64,000 nt of DNA. It comes from Calditrichia bacterium (GTDB taxonomy: Bacteria; Calditrichota; Calditrichia; RBG-13-44-9; J075). The number at the start of each line of letters is the position of its first letter. Positions within the stretch are counted from its first letter, which is position 1. The stretch spans positions 244,557 through 308,556 of the forward strand of contig JANQQU010000060.1 in NCBI GenBank assembly GCA_028284905.1. The letters run 5' to 3'. The notes beneath the pieces were generated by a model. The model saw only the letters and a program-made list of their open reading frames with translations. It did no database searches and was not told where the DNA came from. Shown one piece after another: positions 1-9,816 of this stretch. A program made the translations under genes and the position numbers.

Positions 1-1239
1 ACACTGGCAATTCTGGTTGGTGTTCTCTCCGGTATTTATCCGGCATTTTTCCTCTCGGCCTTCAAACCGGTAAACGTTTTAAAAAATACCCGTTCGCTAA
101 GCAGTGGGGGTGGTTTGCTAAGAAAGGGACTGATCATCTTCCAATTTTCTGTTTCGGTAATTCTGATTATCGGCACGGCGATTGTCCACTCTCAACTCGA
201 TTATTTCAAAAACAAGAAGCTCGGTTTCGAGCAGGATCAGATTGTCACAGTTGGAATGCCAGCCAATCTGGAAGAAACCCGATTCAATGCTTTGGAAAAT
301 GAACTCAAATCATTCTCTGGCATTGATGCCGTTATCCGGGCTTCATCTATTCCTGGCGGTAACACGATCCAGTTCGGATACACTTCGCAACAAAATCCGG
401 ATGCCAAACCGGGATTTATGTCGACATATTCGGTTGATTACAACTTTATCGACCTGCTATCTCTGGAAATCATTGAAGGCCGTAAATTCCGGGAGGATTT
501 CGGCACGGATACCTCAGCTTTCGTCATCAACGAAACCGCTGCCAGAGATCTTGGTTTTGAAACACCCCATCAAGCTATCGGAGAAGAGCTAAGCATGGAA
601 GAAGGCAAATCCGGCACGATCATTGGCGTAATGAAGAACTTTCATTATTCATCTCTCCGCCAGCCGATCGGTCCATTGGTAATGCATATTTCTCCACGCA
701 GATATACCCTTGTCGCCTTAAAGCTACGGGCGAATGAGGTCGAAGAAGCATTAGCACATCTTGAGACCACTTATCGCAGCTTCTTTCCCGATCGGGCATT
801 TTCATTCACCTTTCTCGATGAACGCATTGAACGGCAATACCTCGAGGAAAACCGCCTGGGGAGCATCTTCGGCTACTTTTCCTTCCTGGCTATTTTTATC
901 GCCTGTCTGGGATTATTTGGCCTGGCATCTTTCACGACCGAACAACGCACTAAAGAGGTCGGTATTCGCAAAGTATTGGGCGCTTCACAATTCTCTTTAT
1001 TACAGTTACTCACAAAAGAGTTTTTGATCCTGGTTTCCATTGCGAATCTCATCGCCTGGCCAGTCGCCTGGCTTATTATGAACCGCTGGCTGGAGAATTT
1101 TGCTTATCGCACCGATATGGGCTGGGGCATTTTTCTGGTCGCCGGCGCTCTGGCGTTAATCATCGCATTAGCGACGGTTAGCTGGCAAGCTATCAAGGTT
1201 TCCCTGGCAAACCCGGTAAGCGCCCTGCGGCACGAATGA
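1..1239 (+). CDS. FtsX/MacB-type ABC transporter permease, 5' partial
   Basis: C-terminal half of a long FtsX-family permease. The reading frame is open from base 1 (it begins TLAILVGVLSGIYPAFFLS), so the TTG at 115 is internal and the true start lies outside the window. What remains is a membrane segment ending in the YPAFFLS motif, a second membrane anchor (about bases 120-185), a roughly 200-residue periplasmic MacB_PCD-like domain, and a terminal FtsX domain with three membrane segments and the EVGIRKVLGAS motif. It ends WLENFAYRTD...LANPVSALRHE, nearly identical to the ends of the next three genes. Family members work with an ABC ATPase in moving lipids or peptides or in envelope signalling; no ATPase is visible here. 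It is the first of four tandem paralogues. Confidence 0.9.
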   Translation, partial: TLAILVGVLSGIYPAFFLSAFKPVNVLKNTRSLSSGGGLLRKGLIIFQFSVSVILIIGTAIVHSQLDYFKNKKLGFEQDQIVTVGMPANLEETRFNALENELKSFSGIDAVIRASSIPGGNTIQFGYTSQQNPDAKPGFMSTYSVDYNFIDLLSLEIIEGRKFREDFGTDTSAFVINETAARDLGFETPHQAIGEELSMEEGKSGTIIGVMKNFHYSSLRQPIGPLVMHISPRRYTLVALKLRANEVEEALAHLETTYRSFFPDRAFSFTFLDERIERQYLEENRLGSIFGYFSFLAIFIACLGLFGLASFTTEQRTKEVGIRKVLGASQFSLLQLLTKEFLILVSIANLIAWPVAWLIMNRWLENFAYRTDMGWGIFLVAGALALIIALATVSWQAIKVSLANPVSALRHE

Positions 1240-1286
1240 TTAATGATTATAAATCAACGTATATTTAAAATCAGGGATTTTATCAA

Positions 1287-3662
1287 ATGATTAAAAACCA
1301 CCTTAAAATTGCCCTTCGCAACCTCTGGAAACATCGCATGTTTTCAATGGTCAACGTCTTTGGTCTGGCTGTCGGCCTTACCGTCGCCATCATTATCCTT
1401 CTGTTTGTTTCCAGCGAGCTAGCTTATGACGATTTTCATAAGAATGGCGAGACCGTTTATCGGGTATTACGAAAAGCAGACCTGAACGACAGTAACTACC
1501 TCATCGGCGTCACCTCCGGGCCTTATGGAGAAGCGCTAAAAAATGATTATCCGGAAACCGTGCAGGATTTCACCCGGGTAATGCCAACCGATGGCTTAGT
1601 CACCTATGCAGACAAATCGTTCAACGAAGAAAAATTCTTTCTGGTAGACGAAAACTTTTTCGACTTCTTCACTTATCCTCTGGCATCGGGCAATGCATCG
1701 GCAGCGCTTACCAATCCCAACAACATCGTTTTATCATCGGAAATGGCCCGGAAATATTTTGGTGAGAAAAATCCGCTGGGGGAAACGCTTCGGCTGGATA
1801 ACCAACTTGATTTTATCGTCACCGGCGTTCTGGCAGAAAAACCCGGACGATCTCATCTGGATTTCGACTTTCTCGCCTCTATCAAAGTGATGGACAATTT
1901 CAGCTGGTTCAGCAACTGGTGGAGCAACAGCCTTTACACCTATGTTCGCATCAATACGCCGCAGGAAGCTGCAGGACTAGATGCACAGCTGTCCGGGTTT
2001 ATGGATAAATATTTTGCTGCGGATTTCGAGCGAAACGGCACCCGTGTTGATCTTACCCTGCAACCACTATCGCAGGTTTATTTCCAGAATGAAGTCCGTT
2101 ATGATCGGGTGCTGCATGGCGATAAAAACGCGGTTTATATTTTTATGGCCATCGCTGTTTTCATCATGTTGATTGCCTGTATCAATTATACAAATTTAAC
2201 GACAGCCAGGGCCGGCCAGCGGGCGCGGGAAATTGGCGTAAGGAAAGCGCTGGGTGCTGGACGCTCGCGTTTAGTTATCCAATTTCTGTCAGAATCTTTT
2301 CTGATGACGTTTTCCGCGATCTTAATTTCTTTAGCTGCGGTCGAATTACTGCTACCATTATTCAACAGCATATTTCAATTAGACCTGGTTTTCCCGCTAG
2401 GCAGTCTTTCTGTTCTCGGCCTTCTCGCTGCATTGTTAGTGCTGGTTTCCATCGTTGCCGGTAGCTATCCGGCCTTCCTGCTTTCTTCATTTCGGCCGAT
2501 CGCGGTATTAAATCAGCAGAAAACCCGTGCAGGCTCTGTGGTGATTCGAAAGGGACTCGTAGTTTTCCAGTTCGCGATCTCAGTCTTCCTAATCATCGCA
2601 ACACTATTGATCGGCAAACAGCTGAACTTTCTCAACGAAAAAGACCTCGGTTTTGATGACGAGCAGGTTGTGTTGGTCCGTATGAATAACAATGCAATTT
2701 TTAACCAGCGTGAAGATTTCCTTAATCGCCTGCGAAACGAGCCGGGGATCATTGAAGCCTCTGCCATGACGGGAGAGCCCGGTGGTTTTCATGATGCAAT
2801 GTCTTTTGATATTGACGGTATGGATCAGAACTATCGATTTCGCACTGTCTTTACAGATTACACCTACGCAGATGTGTTTGACCTGGAATTACTTGCCGGG
2901 AGAAATTTCTCGCGAGACTTCGGCACAGATGCCAATGAAGCAGTGATACTCAATGAAACCGCCGTTCGCACCATCGGCCTGGACAATGAATCAGCAATCG
3001 GATTAACATTAACAAACACCATGATGGATACCACTCAACGGCGCGTTGTCGGTGTTGTTAAAGATTATCATTTCTCGTCATTAAAAGATGAAATCGAACC
3101 GTTAATAATCATCAATCATTCCAGCGCCCGAACACTGGCGATAAAGGTTGCGGCTGAAAACATCGACAATCAACTAAGCATCATTCGAGCACGGTGGGAA
3201 GTAATTTCACCATCTTATCCTTTCGAATACAAATTCCTTGATGATAGCTTCAGCATGCTTTATCAGCAGGAACAGAAGGAATCTACCCTCCTGAACATTT
3301 TCGCAGCAATTTCAATCATCATCGCCTGCCTGGGTGTCTTTGCACTTGCCGCTTTTACGGCAGAGGAGCGCACAAAGGAAATCGGCATTCGAAAAGTGCT
3401 CGGGGCAAGCACCGGCGGAATTATTAGTTTGCTCTCTTCGGATTTCATCAAGCTTGTGCTAATTGGCAACTTAGTGGCCTGGCCGTTAGCGTATTTCGGG
3501 ATGGAGAAATGGCTGGAGAATTTTGCTTATCGCACCGAGATCAGCCTGGATGTATTTATCGCAGCCGGTATTGGCGCGCTCCTGGTAACGTTGCTGACCA
3601 TCATCTGGCAGGCAGTCAGGGCCGCATTGGCCAACCCTGTCGATGCGCTGCGCCATGAATGA
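1287..3662 (+). CDS. FtsX/MacB-type ABC transporter permease
   Basis: A 791-residue double-FtsX permease. The order is: cytoplasmic start MIKNHLKIALRNLWKHR, first membrane helix (about 20-42), periplasmic MacB_PCD-like domain (about 50-270), FtsX domain with three helices (about 283-400, containing REIGVRKALGAG), a fifth helix (about 425-445), a second periplasmic domain, and a C-terminal FtsX domain (KEIGIRKVLGAS) ending LANPVDALRHE. The family needs a separate ABC ATPase, which is not encoded in the window. It starts 47 bases after the previous permease and is followed by a long inverted repeat. The substrate cannot be read from the sequence. Confidence 0.92.
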   Translation: MIKNHLKIALRNLWKHRMFSMVNVFGLAVGLTVAIIILLFVSSELAYDDFHKNGETVYRVLRKADLNDSNYLIGVTSGPYGEALKNDYPETVQDFTRVMPTDGLVTYADKSFNEEKFFLVDENFFDFFTYPLASGNASAALTNPNNIVLSSEMARKYFGEKNPLGETLRLDNQLDFIVTGVLAEKPGRSHLDFDFLASIKVMDNFSWFSNWWSNSLYTYVRINTPQEAAGLDAQLSGFMDKYFAADFERNGTRVDLTLQPLSQVYFQNEVRYDRVLHGDKNAVYIFMAIAVFIMLIACINYTNLTTARAGQRAREIGVRKALGAGRSRLVIQFLSESFLMTFSAILISLAAVELLLPLFNSIFQLDLVFPLGSLSVLGLLAALLVLVSIVAGSYPAFLLSSFRPIAVLNQQKTRAGSVVIRKGLVVFQFAISVFLIIATLLIGKQLNFLNEKDLGFDDEQVVLVRMNNNAIFNQREDFLNRLRNEPGIIEASAMTGEPGGFHDAMSFDIDGMDQNYRFRTVFTDYTYADVFDLELLAGRNFSRDFGTDANEAVILNETAVRTIGLDNESAIGLTLTNTMMDTTQRRVVGVVKDYHFSSLKDEIEPLIIINHSSARTLAIKVAAENIDNQLSIIRARWEVISPSYPFEYKFLDDSFSMLYQQEQKESTLLNIFAAISIIIACLGVFALAAFTAEERTKEIGIRKVLGASTGGIISLLSSDFIKLVLIGNLVAWPLAYFGMEKWLENFAYRTEISLDVFIAAGIGALLVTLLTIIWQAVRAALANPVDALRHE

Positions 3663-3680
3663 TTAAACCAATGCAAACCT

Positions 3681-3763
3681 TGGTTGTCGTTGGGGGGTAT
3701 TATCGTAGAGAAAATTCATGAATTTTCTCTACACGATAATACAATACGCCCCAACGACACCCA
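3681..3763. repeat. long imperfect inverted repeat between permease genes
   Basis: Two arms of about 38 and 45 bases meet at 3718/3719 with essentially no loop. The inner arms (TAGAGAAAATTCA and its complement) and the outer arms (TGTCGTTGGGG and its complement) match exactly; small insertions separate them. The lack of a T-run on either side argues against a plain intrinsic terminator. It may be a palindromic intergenic element (REP or MITE-like) or a processing hairpin. I saw no second copy in this window. Confidence 0.75.
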
Positions 3764-3847
3764 AATCATCCCACCAGGCATTCCATGTAAACCATTTCCT
3801 GGTTCGGTTTGTCCAATTTTTAACAAACAAAGACAAATGGAGAACCG

Positions 3848-6247
3848 ATGCTTCGGAATTACATCAAGATCGCCCTGCGACAGCTTTGGCGCTATAAGGG
3901 CTACTCATTTTTAAATATTTTTGGTCTCGCTGTTGGTCTGGCTTGCTGCATTCTCATCCTGCTTTATGTGCGTGATGAACTATCCTACGATCAATTTCAC
4001 AGCAACAGCGAACACATCTATCGTATCACCGCAGAATTAAAATCGGCGAATCGGCCGACGGCACACCTGGCAGCAACCCCACCCGCGCTCGGTCCTGCTT
4101 TAAAAAATGATTTCCCGGAAATCTCTGCTGTCACACGTCTGAAAACTCAGCGTTTTTTTGTCTCCCGGGATAACAACCAATATTATGAAGATAAGTTTTA
4201 TTTTGCGGACGAATCGTTCCTGGAGATTTTCACATTTCCCCTGGAATACGGCAACGCGACAAATGCACTCTCAGCGCCTTTTCAGGTGATTCTCACCAGG
4301 GAAACCGCCCGGAAATATTTCGGGTGTGAAAATCCGATAGGCAAATCTTTAGTCCTTGAGGACACGCTGCAATTTATTGTTAGCGGGGTATTTACAAATA
4401 TCCCTGCGCAGAGCCAATTTGATTTCGATTTTATCGCCTCCTTCCAATCCCTCGAACACCCGGCCTTAAAGCGCCAATATCCCTGGTGGAGTTTTAATAC
4501 TTACACATTCATTCTTTGTAACCCTTCTGCCAAGATGGAACCCCTTGCGGAAAAAGTTGCGACCATTGCTGATCACTACATTGCCGGTCAACAAGCCACC
4601 TATGGCACACAGCAACGTTATCAGATTCAACCCTTTACCGATATTTACTTGCATTCGGACCTTACCCATGAAATGACTGCCCTCGGAGATGGTTTTTACG
4701 TTTACCTCTTCAGCATCATCGGCATTCTCATTCTCCTCATTGCCTGTATCAATTTCATCAATATTTCCACCGCCAGGGCAATCGGGCGCGCCAAAGAGGT
4801 TGGTTTACGAAAAACCCTCGGCGCATTTCGCAAACAACTGGCAGGTCAGTTTTTCGGCGAGATTTTTCTCGCAGTATTTGTCGCCATGCTATTCGCACTA
4901 TTGCTTGTTAAGATAGTACTCCCCTATTTCAACGATTTTAGTGGCAAGCAATTGATGCTGTCGTTTTCGGGGGACTGGCAATTGAGCGGCAGCTTGCTTG
5001 CACTCATGCTCATCGTCAGCTTAATCGCTGGTGCCTATCCGGCGATATCACTTTCCGGGCTATCTTCCGTACGGGCGATTAAAGGTATGAAACAGAGCGG
5101 TAAAGCGGCCGGGCGCCTGCGTAGCGCACTGGTCATCGTTCAATTTGTTATCACCGCAATACTGATAAGCGGCACGATTATCGTTCAGGAGCAGCTCACT
5201 TTTATGCAGCAGTCGAAACTGGGATTCGAAAAGGAACGAGTGCTTGCTGTGCCGGTACGGGCACTACCGAATATCCATCAACGATTTGCAACAATTCGTG
5301 AACAGTTTATCGCCAACCCGGCAGTCATCTCTGCCGCAATTTCATCATCTGTACCGGGCAATAATCTTGGTGAAATCGTCTATATTCCAGAGGGCAGCAA
5401 TACCACCGAAACACAAGCGATTAAGACATTGATCGTCGATGAACAATTTTTGGAAACTTACGGTATCCGCATGGCCGCCGGTCGCAATTTCTCCCCCTCT
5501 TTTGCAACGGATGCAGCCAGTGCATTTGTCATCAACTCGGCAGCAGTAAAACATCTTGGCTGGGGATCTCCGGAGGCAGCCATCGGTAAAGAGATCACCT
5601 GGGGTTGGCCGGGCAAAAAAGGCACGGTCATCGGTGTGACGGAAGACTTTCATCAAATCTCTCTGCAAACCGCAATATCGCCGATTCTAATGCATATACA
5701 ACCCTCGTGGTATGAATATCTCTCTATAAAAATTAACACGACTAATGTTGAGCACACTTTACAATCACTGGAAAACACCTGGCAGGCCCTGATTCCCAAT
5801 CGCCCTTTTGAATACTTCTTTATAGATGACTTTTACAACAACCAGTATCAGGCCGAAAGTCGTGTTGGAGCAATATTCAATGGATTTTCAACTTTAGCGA
5901 TTCTGATTGCCTGCCTGGGCTTATTCGGCTTAGCGGCTTTTACCAATCAACAACGGGTGAAGGAGATTGGCATCCGCAAGACCCTTGGCGCTTCGGTTAG
6001 CAGCCTGATAATCCTGCTGGCCAAACAATTCCTGATGCTGGTGTTAGTCGCGAATTTGATTGCCATTCCATTGGCCTGGACTGCACTTTCCCGCTGGTTG
6101 GAGAACTTTGCTTATCGCACCGAAATTCATTGGAGCGTTTTTCTCCTAAGTGCATTTATTGCGTTCTTTATAGCTCTCGCGACTATTGGCTGGCAAACGA
6201 TTCGCACGGCTCTGGCGAATCCAATTGGGGCACTGCGTCATGAATAA
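3848..6247 (+). CDS. FtsX/MacB-type ABC transporter permease
   Basis: A 799-residue paralogue with the same layout: N-terminal helix (LNIFGLAVGLACCILILLYV), periplasmic domain, FtsX core with AKEVGLRKTLGAF, a middle helix (SALVIVQFVITAILISG), a second periplasmic domain, and a last FtsX domain with VKEIGIRKTLGAS, ending in WLENFAYRTE and LANPIGALRHE. The ATG at 3848 is preceded by a GGAG-containing ribosome site. The duplicated MacB_PCD plus FtsX organisation gives about eight membrane segments. No ATPase neighbour is present. Divergence is greatest in the periplasmic domains and least in the helices, as expected if the four copies recognise different ligands (inference). Confidence 0.92.
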   Translation: MLRNYIKIALRQLWRYKGYSFLNIFGLAVGLACCILILLYVRDELSYDQFHSNSEHIYRITAELKSANRPTAHLAATPPALGPALKNDFPEISAVTRLKTQRFFVSRDNNQYYEDKFYFADESFLEIFTFPLEYGNATNALSAPFQVILTRETARKYFGCENPIGKSLVLEDTLQFIVSGVFTNIPAQSQFDFDFIASFQSLEHPALKRQYPWWSFNTYTFILCNPSAKMEPLAEKVATIADHYIAGQQATYGTQQRYQIQPFTDIYLHSDLTHEMTALGDGFYVYLFSIIGILILLIACINFINISTARAIGRAKEVGLRKTLGAFRKQLAGQFFGEIFLAVFVAMLFALLLVKIVLPYFNDFSGKQLMLSFSGDWQLSGSLLALMLIVSLIAGAYPAISLSGLSSVRAIKGMKQSGKAAGRLRSALVIVQFVITAILISGTIIVQEQLTFMQQSKLGFEKERVLAVPVRALPNIHQRFATIREQFIANPAVISAAISSSVPGNNLGEIVYIPEGSNTTETQAIKTLIVDEQFLETYGIRMAAGRNFSPSFATDAASAFVINSAAVKHLGWGSPEAAIGKEITWGWPGKKGTVIGVTEDFHQISLQTAISPILMHIQPSWYEYLSIKINTTNVEHTLQSLENTWQALIPNRPFEYFFIDDFYNNQYQAESRVGAIFNGFSTLAILIACLGLFGLAAFTNQQRVKEIGIRKTLGASVSSLIILLAKQFLMLVLVANLIAIPLAWTALSRWLENFAYRTEIHWSVFLLSAFIAFFIALATIGWQTIRTALANPIGALRHE

Positions 6248-6255
6248 AACCATAT

Positions 6256-6289
6256 TTCGTTGATCGTTCTTCGTTCCTCGATCAACGAA
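6256..6289. repeat. inverted repeat (11-base arms)
   Basis: TTCGTTGATCG (6256-6266) and its exact complement (6279-6289) flank a 12-base loop between two permease genes. No T-run follows. It could be an mRNA-stabilising hairpin or a weak attenuator. Confidence 0.55.
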
Positions 6290-6333
6290 CAAACATTAAA
6301 TAAAACCAATCAATTTAACTGACTGGGGCAAAT

Positions 6334-8721
6334 ATGCTTAAGAATTACCTTAAAATCGCTTTACGAAATTTACGAAATTACAAAGCCTATTCGCTGATCA
6401 ACATTCTTGGGCTCTCAATTGGCATGGCCTGTTGCATGATCTTAATTGTTTTTGTTCGTCATGAATACAGCTTTGACCGCCATCATGAACATGCCGAGCA
6501 AGTGTATCGAATCGATACCCGGGCTAATATTTTTGGCCGGGAGCTCATCTGGACCTACACACAGGAACCATTTACCAGTACAGTAAAAAATGATTTTCCG
6601 GAAGTGATCTATTCTTCCCATTTCGACCGGGCGCGAAATATTGATATTCGCATCGAAGACCGGGTCGTCCGTGAAGAGAACTTCTTTTGGGCGAATCAGG
6701 ATATTCTGGAAATATTTACTTTTGAGATTCTTCAAGGTGAAAAGACATCGCTACTCAGCCGACCTAATACAGTAATCATTACAGATGAGATGGCTGCCAA
6801 GCATTATCCGGATATCGATCCCATCGGTAAAACTTTCTACATAGATACAACAGCCTATGAAATTACCGGCATCATAAAACCGCAGCCGGTCAACTCACAT
6901 TTTCATGCAAACTTCATCGCATCTTATCTCACCTTCCCGGAAGCAGAAATACCGCGCTGGTTCAATTTCAGCACCCGCACTTATGTCCGGCTGCAGGACG
7001 GCATCACCAGGGAGATGTTTGCCGCAAAGCTGCCCGACTTTATTGAACGGCATTTCGGGGAAAAGGCCCGGGAGTTTGGCTACCAATATGAATATATACC
7101 AAAACCATTACTGGATATTCATTTACACTCAAATATTCGTGGAGAGCTCGAAGCGAACGGCAATATAAATTACGTCTATATTATGAGCATTATCGCGGCA
7201 TTTATACTTGCCATTGCCTGCATCAACTTCATGAATCTTTCCACTGCACGTGCCGGGCGCCGGGCTAAAGAAATCGGTCTTCGGAAGGTAATGGGCGCCT
7301 ACAAGCGCCGCCTAATCGCCCAATTTTTAGGAGAATCGCTTTTAATATCATTACTGTCATTTGGATTATCTTTTCTACTAATTCGCCTCTTTCTACCGAC
7401 CTTTAACCTGATGGCCGGCCGGGAAATCGCTTTCAGCAGCATCACTGATCCTCTCCTGTTTTTGCCGTTTTTGGGCATCGTATTAATTGCCGGCATTGGT
7501 GCAGGTCTTTATCCGGCTTTTTATCTCACTCGTTTTCAACCGGCACAGGTATTCCGTGGCAATGCAACCCCAGCGGGCGCAGCCAGCATTATTCGCAAGG
7601 GCTTGGTCGTTTTGCAATTTTCCATTTCTATTTGTCTGGTTATCGGCGCTTTGATTATCAATACCCAATTGGATTTTATGCGTAATAAAGATCTCGGCTT
7701 TGCCAAGGATCATGTCGTGGTTATTCCATTGAAAACAGCAGATGTCATTAATAGCGCCCCGGCATTAAAGCAGGAGTTAAAGAACCAATCGCGAGTTGTA
7801 AATGTTACTGGCGCAAATCATTACCCTGGCACAGGCTATATGACCTGGGACCACTGGCCGGAAGGCGCGGGTGACGATGCCGGCATTTCCATTGATGCGG
7901 CATACATTTCTTACGACTATTTCGAAACTATGGAACTGCCAATTATTGAAGGAAGGGGTTTCTCGAAAGATTTTTCCACCGATCTGGAAGAATCGGTAAT
8001 GATCAATGTTACCGCAGCGCGCATGCTTGGCTTTGATGATGAAGCCATTGGGAAAATGATGTATACCGCCGGGCCTTCCCGGGAAGGCCGAACCGGGCGC
8101 AAAATAATCGGTGTTTTCCAGGATTTTAATGCCGGGTCGTTGCGAAATGAAATTAAACCCCTCATTGTCTATCCCCGGGAAAGTACCCGCAATCTTTTAG
8201 TGCGCATAGAAGCGAATAATATACAGGCTGGCCTGGCCCAACTTGAATCATCATTTGCTACAACCAATCCCGGTATGCCTTACGAATACCGCTTTATGGA
8301 TGATATGCTCAACAACTTTTATAACGCAGAGCAAAACCTTTCCGAGATCATTAATACGTTCACAGTATTAGCCATCTTTATCGCCTGCCTTGGCCTTGTT
8401 GGTCTTATTTCTTTTACTGTAGAGCAACGGCGCAAGGAGATCGGTATCCGGAAAGTGCTAGGTGCATCGACGAGCAGCATTGTCGGCATTTTATCTCGGG
8501 AGTTCTCACGCCTGGTTATTCTGGCGAATGTTATCGCCTGGCCCCTGGCTTATTACGCAATGCAACGCTGGTTGGAAGATTTCGCTTATCGAACCGAAAT
8601 CCATTTCAGCATATTCCTCTGGTCCGGCATTTTGGGATTGGGTATTGCCCTGGCAACCATCAGTTTTCAGACAATAAAGGCGGCACTGGCAAACCCGGTA
8701 CAGGCATTGCGCAGCGAATAA
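6334..8721 (+). CDS. FtsX/MacB-type ABC transporter permease
   Basis: Fourth permease of the array, 795 residues. Start MLKNYLKIALRNLRNYKAYS, first helix INILGLSIGMACCMILIVFV, periplasmic domain to about residue 275, FtsX core with AKEIGLRKVMGAY, middle helix (LVVLQFSISICLVIGALII), a second periplasmic domain, and a C-terminal FtsX domain with KEIGIRKVLGAS, ending WLEDFAYRTE...LANPVQALRSE. It closes the array and faces the convergent ATP-grasp gene, whose stop codon is only 13 bases away. Function beyond family membership is unknown. Confidence 0.92.
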   Translation: MLKNYLKIALRNLRNYKAYSLINILGLSIGMACCMILIVFVRHEYSFDRHHEHAEQVYRIDTRANIFGRELIWTYTQEPFTSTVKNDFPEVIYSSHFDRARNIDIRIEDRVVREENFFWANQDILEIFTFEILQGEKTSLLSRPNTVIITDEMAAKHYPDIDPIGKTFYIDTTAYEITGIIKPQPVNSHFHANFIASYLTFPEAEIPRWFNFSTRTYVRLQDGITREMFAAKLPDFIERHFGEKAREFGYQYEYIPKPLLDIHLHSNIRGELEANGNINYVYIMSIIAAFILAIACINFMNLSTARAGRRAKEIGLRKVMGAYKRRLIAQFLGESLLISLLSFGLSFLLIRLFLPTFNLMAGREIAFSSITDPLLFLPFLGIVLIAGIGAGLYPAFYLTRFQPAQVFRGNATPAGAASIIRKGLVVLQFSISICLVIGALIINTQLDFMRNKDLGFAKDHVVVIPLKTADVINSAPALKQELKNQSRVVNVTGANHYPGTGYMTWDHWPEGAGDDAGISIDAAYISYDYFETMELPIIEGRGFSKDFSTDLEESVMINVTAARMLGFDDEAIGKMMYTAGPSREGRTGRKIIGVFQDFNAGSLRNEIKPLIVYPRESTRNLLVRIEANNIQAGLAQLESSFATTNPGMPYEYRFMDDMLNNFYNAEQNLSEIINTFTVLAIFIACLGLVGLISFTVEQRRKEIGIRKVLGASTSSIVGILSREFSRLVILANVIAWPLAYYAMQRWLEDFAYRTEIHFSIFLWSGILGLGIALATISFQTIKAALANPVQALRSE

Positions 8722-8734
8722 TTTTGATCCGTTA

Positions 8735-9715
8735 TCAGCCACACATTCTGGCCGGATGATTTATATAATGCTGCAAAAAGCGACTACTATATAAGTTATC
8801 CGCCAGAAAATTGGCAATCGCTTTCATTCCAGTAAGTTTTATGCCGGCAGCTAATTCTGCGGATTGATTATAGTTGGTATTCACATTTACATCATAAGTA
8901 TAATGATTGCCATAACGATCAGTGACGAACTCAATGCCAGCAGTATCGATGCGATTGTTTACCAAAAATTGCTGATATGCCCGGATCAAAAAATCATTCC
9001 GAAAACCCCTTAGGATAGTAAATTTTTCATACCCAGCACCAGAAGCTGTTCGGCGATTTTCCAGGCTGCACTGCCCGGCGGGACATAATTCAAATCCATC
9101 ACGGGTATCAACTCTCATCGCGTAGAGAAATTTACCATCCACAAATTCGCAGCGGGTAATATACCCTTCCGGGTTTTCGATATACTCCTGCAGTAGCCAA
9201 ACACCATCTACCGGACGCGGTTGAGAGGCATCGGTAAGAAATGCCCGAACTTCTTCCACATCGTAAAACTTTTTCACGCCTGCGCCCATCCCTCCACGAT
9301 TAGGCTTCAGGATAAATGGCGCCTTACCCAATTGTTCAGCTGCTTTTATCAGATTTTCATCACCGGCAACGGCTGTCGTTCGCGGCGTTCTGATGCCTGC
9401 TTTTTTAAAAGCGAAATACTGGGCGATTTTATTGATTTCCAAATGCAGCGCCTCTACGCCATTAATTACCCGACGGCCGTTTTCATCCAGCCAGCGAAGA
9501 ATCGTATCGGTATTTTCCGGCGCATATCGATTTCCACGCAGATAGGAGGACGCCCCAACCCGGTTATAAAAAACCCCATTAGGCGGCGACTCTTCAAACG
9601 CTACGACGCCTTCAAGCGGAGACCATTCTGCCCAGGGAATTTCCAGATCATTTAAAGCGTCCGCCAGGGGAGAAATCCATTCAGGATTTTCGTGAATCAC
9701 ATAAACCTTTTCCAT
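8735..9715 (-). CDS. RimK-like ATP-grasp enzyme (peptide or amino-acid ligase-like)
   Basis: A 326-residue ATP-grasp protein. The N-terminal pre-ATP-grasp region contains FYNRVGASSYLRGNRYAPE (49-67). The ATP-grasp fold begins near 95, with the nucleotide-binding lysine in FILKPNRGG (K137), the glycine-rich loop GGMGAGV (141-147), an LLQEYI hinge (174-179), and metal-ligand positions in GIEFV (E262) and DVNVNTNYN (275-283). Enzymes of this class form an acyl-phosphate and join it to an amine; RimK adds glutamates to a protein tail and graspetide ligases crosslink short precursor peptides. No other enzyme sits beside it. Directly upstream on the same strand are two tiny peptide genes sharing a Met/Cys motif, which makes a peptide substrate plausible. 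Start ATG at 9715 follows AAAGGAAG. The substrate is unproven; homologues of this subtype are mostly uncharacterised. Confidence 0.88.
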   Translation of the reverse strand: MEKVYVIHENPEWISPLADALNDLEIPWAEWSPLEGVVAFEESPPNGVFYNRVGASSYLRGNRYAPENTDTILRWLDENGRRVINGVEALHLEINKIAQYFAFKKAGIRTPRTTAVAGDENLIKAAEQLGKAPFILKPNRGGMGAGVKKFYDVEEVRAFLTDASQPRPVDGVWLLQEYIENPEGYITRCEFVDGKFLYAMRVDTRDGFELCPAGQCSLENRRTASGAGYEKFTILRGFRNDFLIRAYQQFLVNNRIDTAGIEFVTDRYGNHYTYDVNVNTNYNQSAELAAGIKLTGMKAIANFLADNLYSSRFLQHYINHPARMCG

Positions 9716-9751
9716 TGCTTCTTCCTTTACATTGTCGATTATCGGGTCTAT

Positions 9752-9789
9752 AAATGAAAAGCCCGCTGCAAAGAACTTGCAGCGGGCTT
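9752..9789 (-). terminator. intrinsic terminator after Met/Cys-rich peptide 1
   Basis: Stem GCCCGCTGCAA / TTGCAGCGGGC with a five-base loop, extended by two A-T pairs and followed on the minus strand by TTTTCATTT. It lies between the peptide stop (9817) and the ATP-grasp start (9715), so peptide 1 is probably made mainly from a short transcript, with partial read-through into the enzyme gene. Confidence 0.8.
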
Positions 9790-9816
9790 CCGTATTTGTT
9801 ATCTGATTTAGATGGG

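Noticed and set aside
115..1239. Start of the first permease at TTG 115
   Set aside because: The frame is open to base 1 and encodes the expected transmembrane segment with YPAFFLS; the gene is cut by the window edge.
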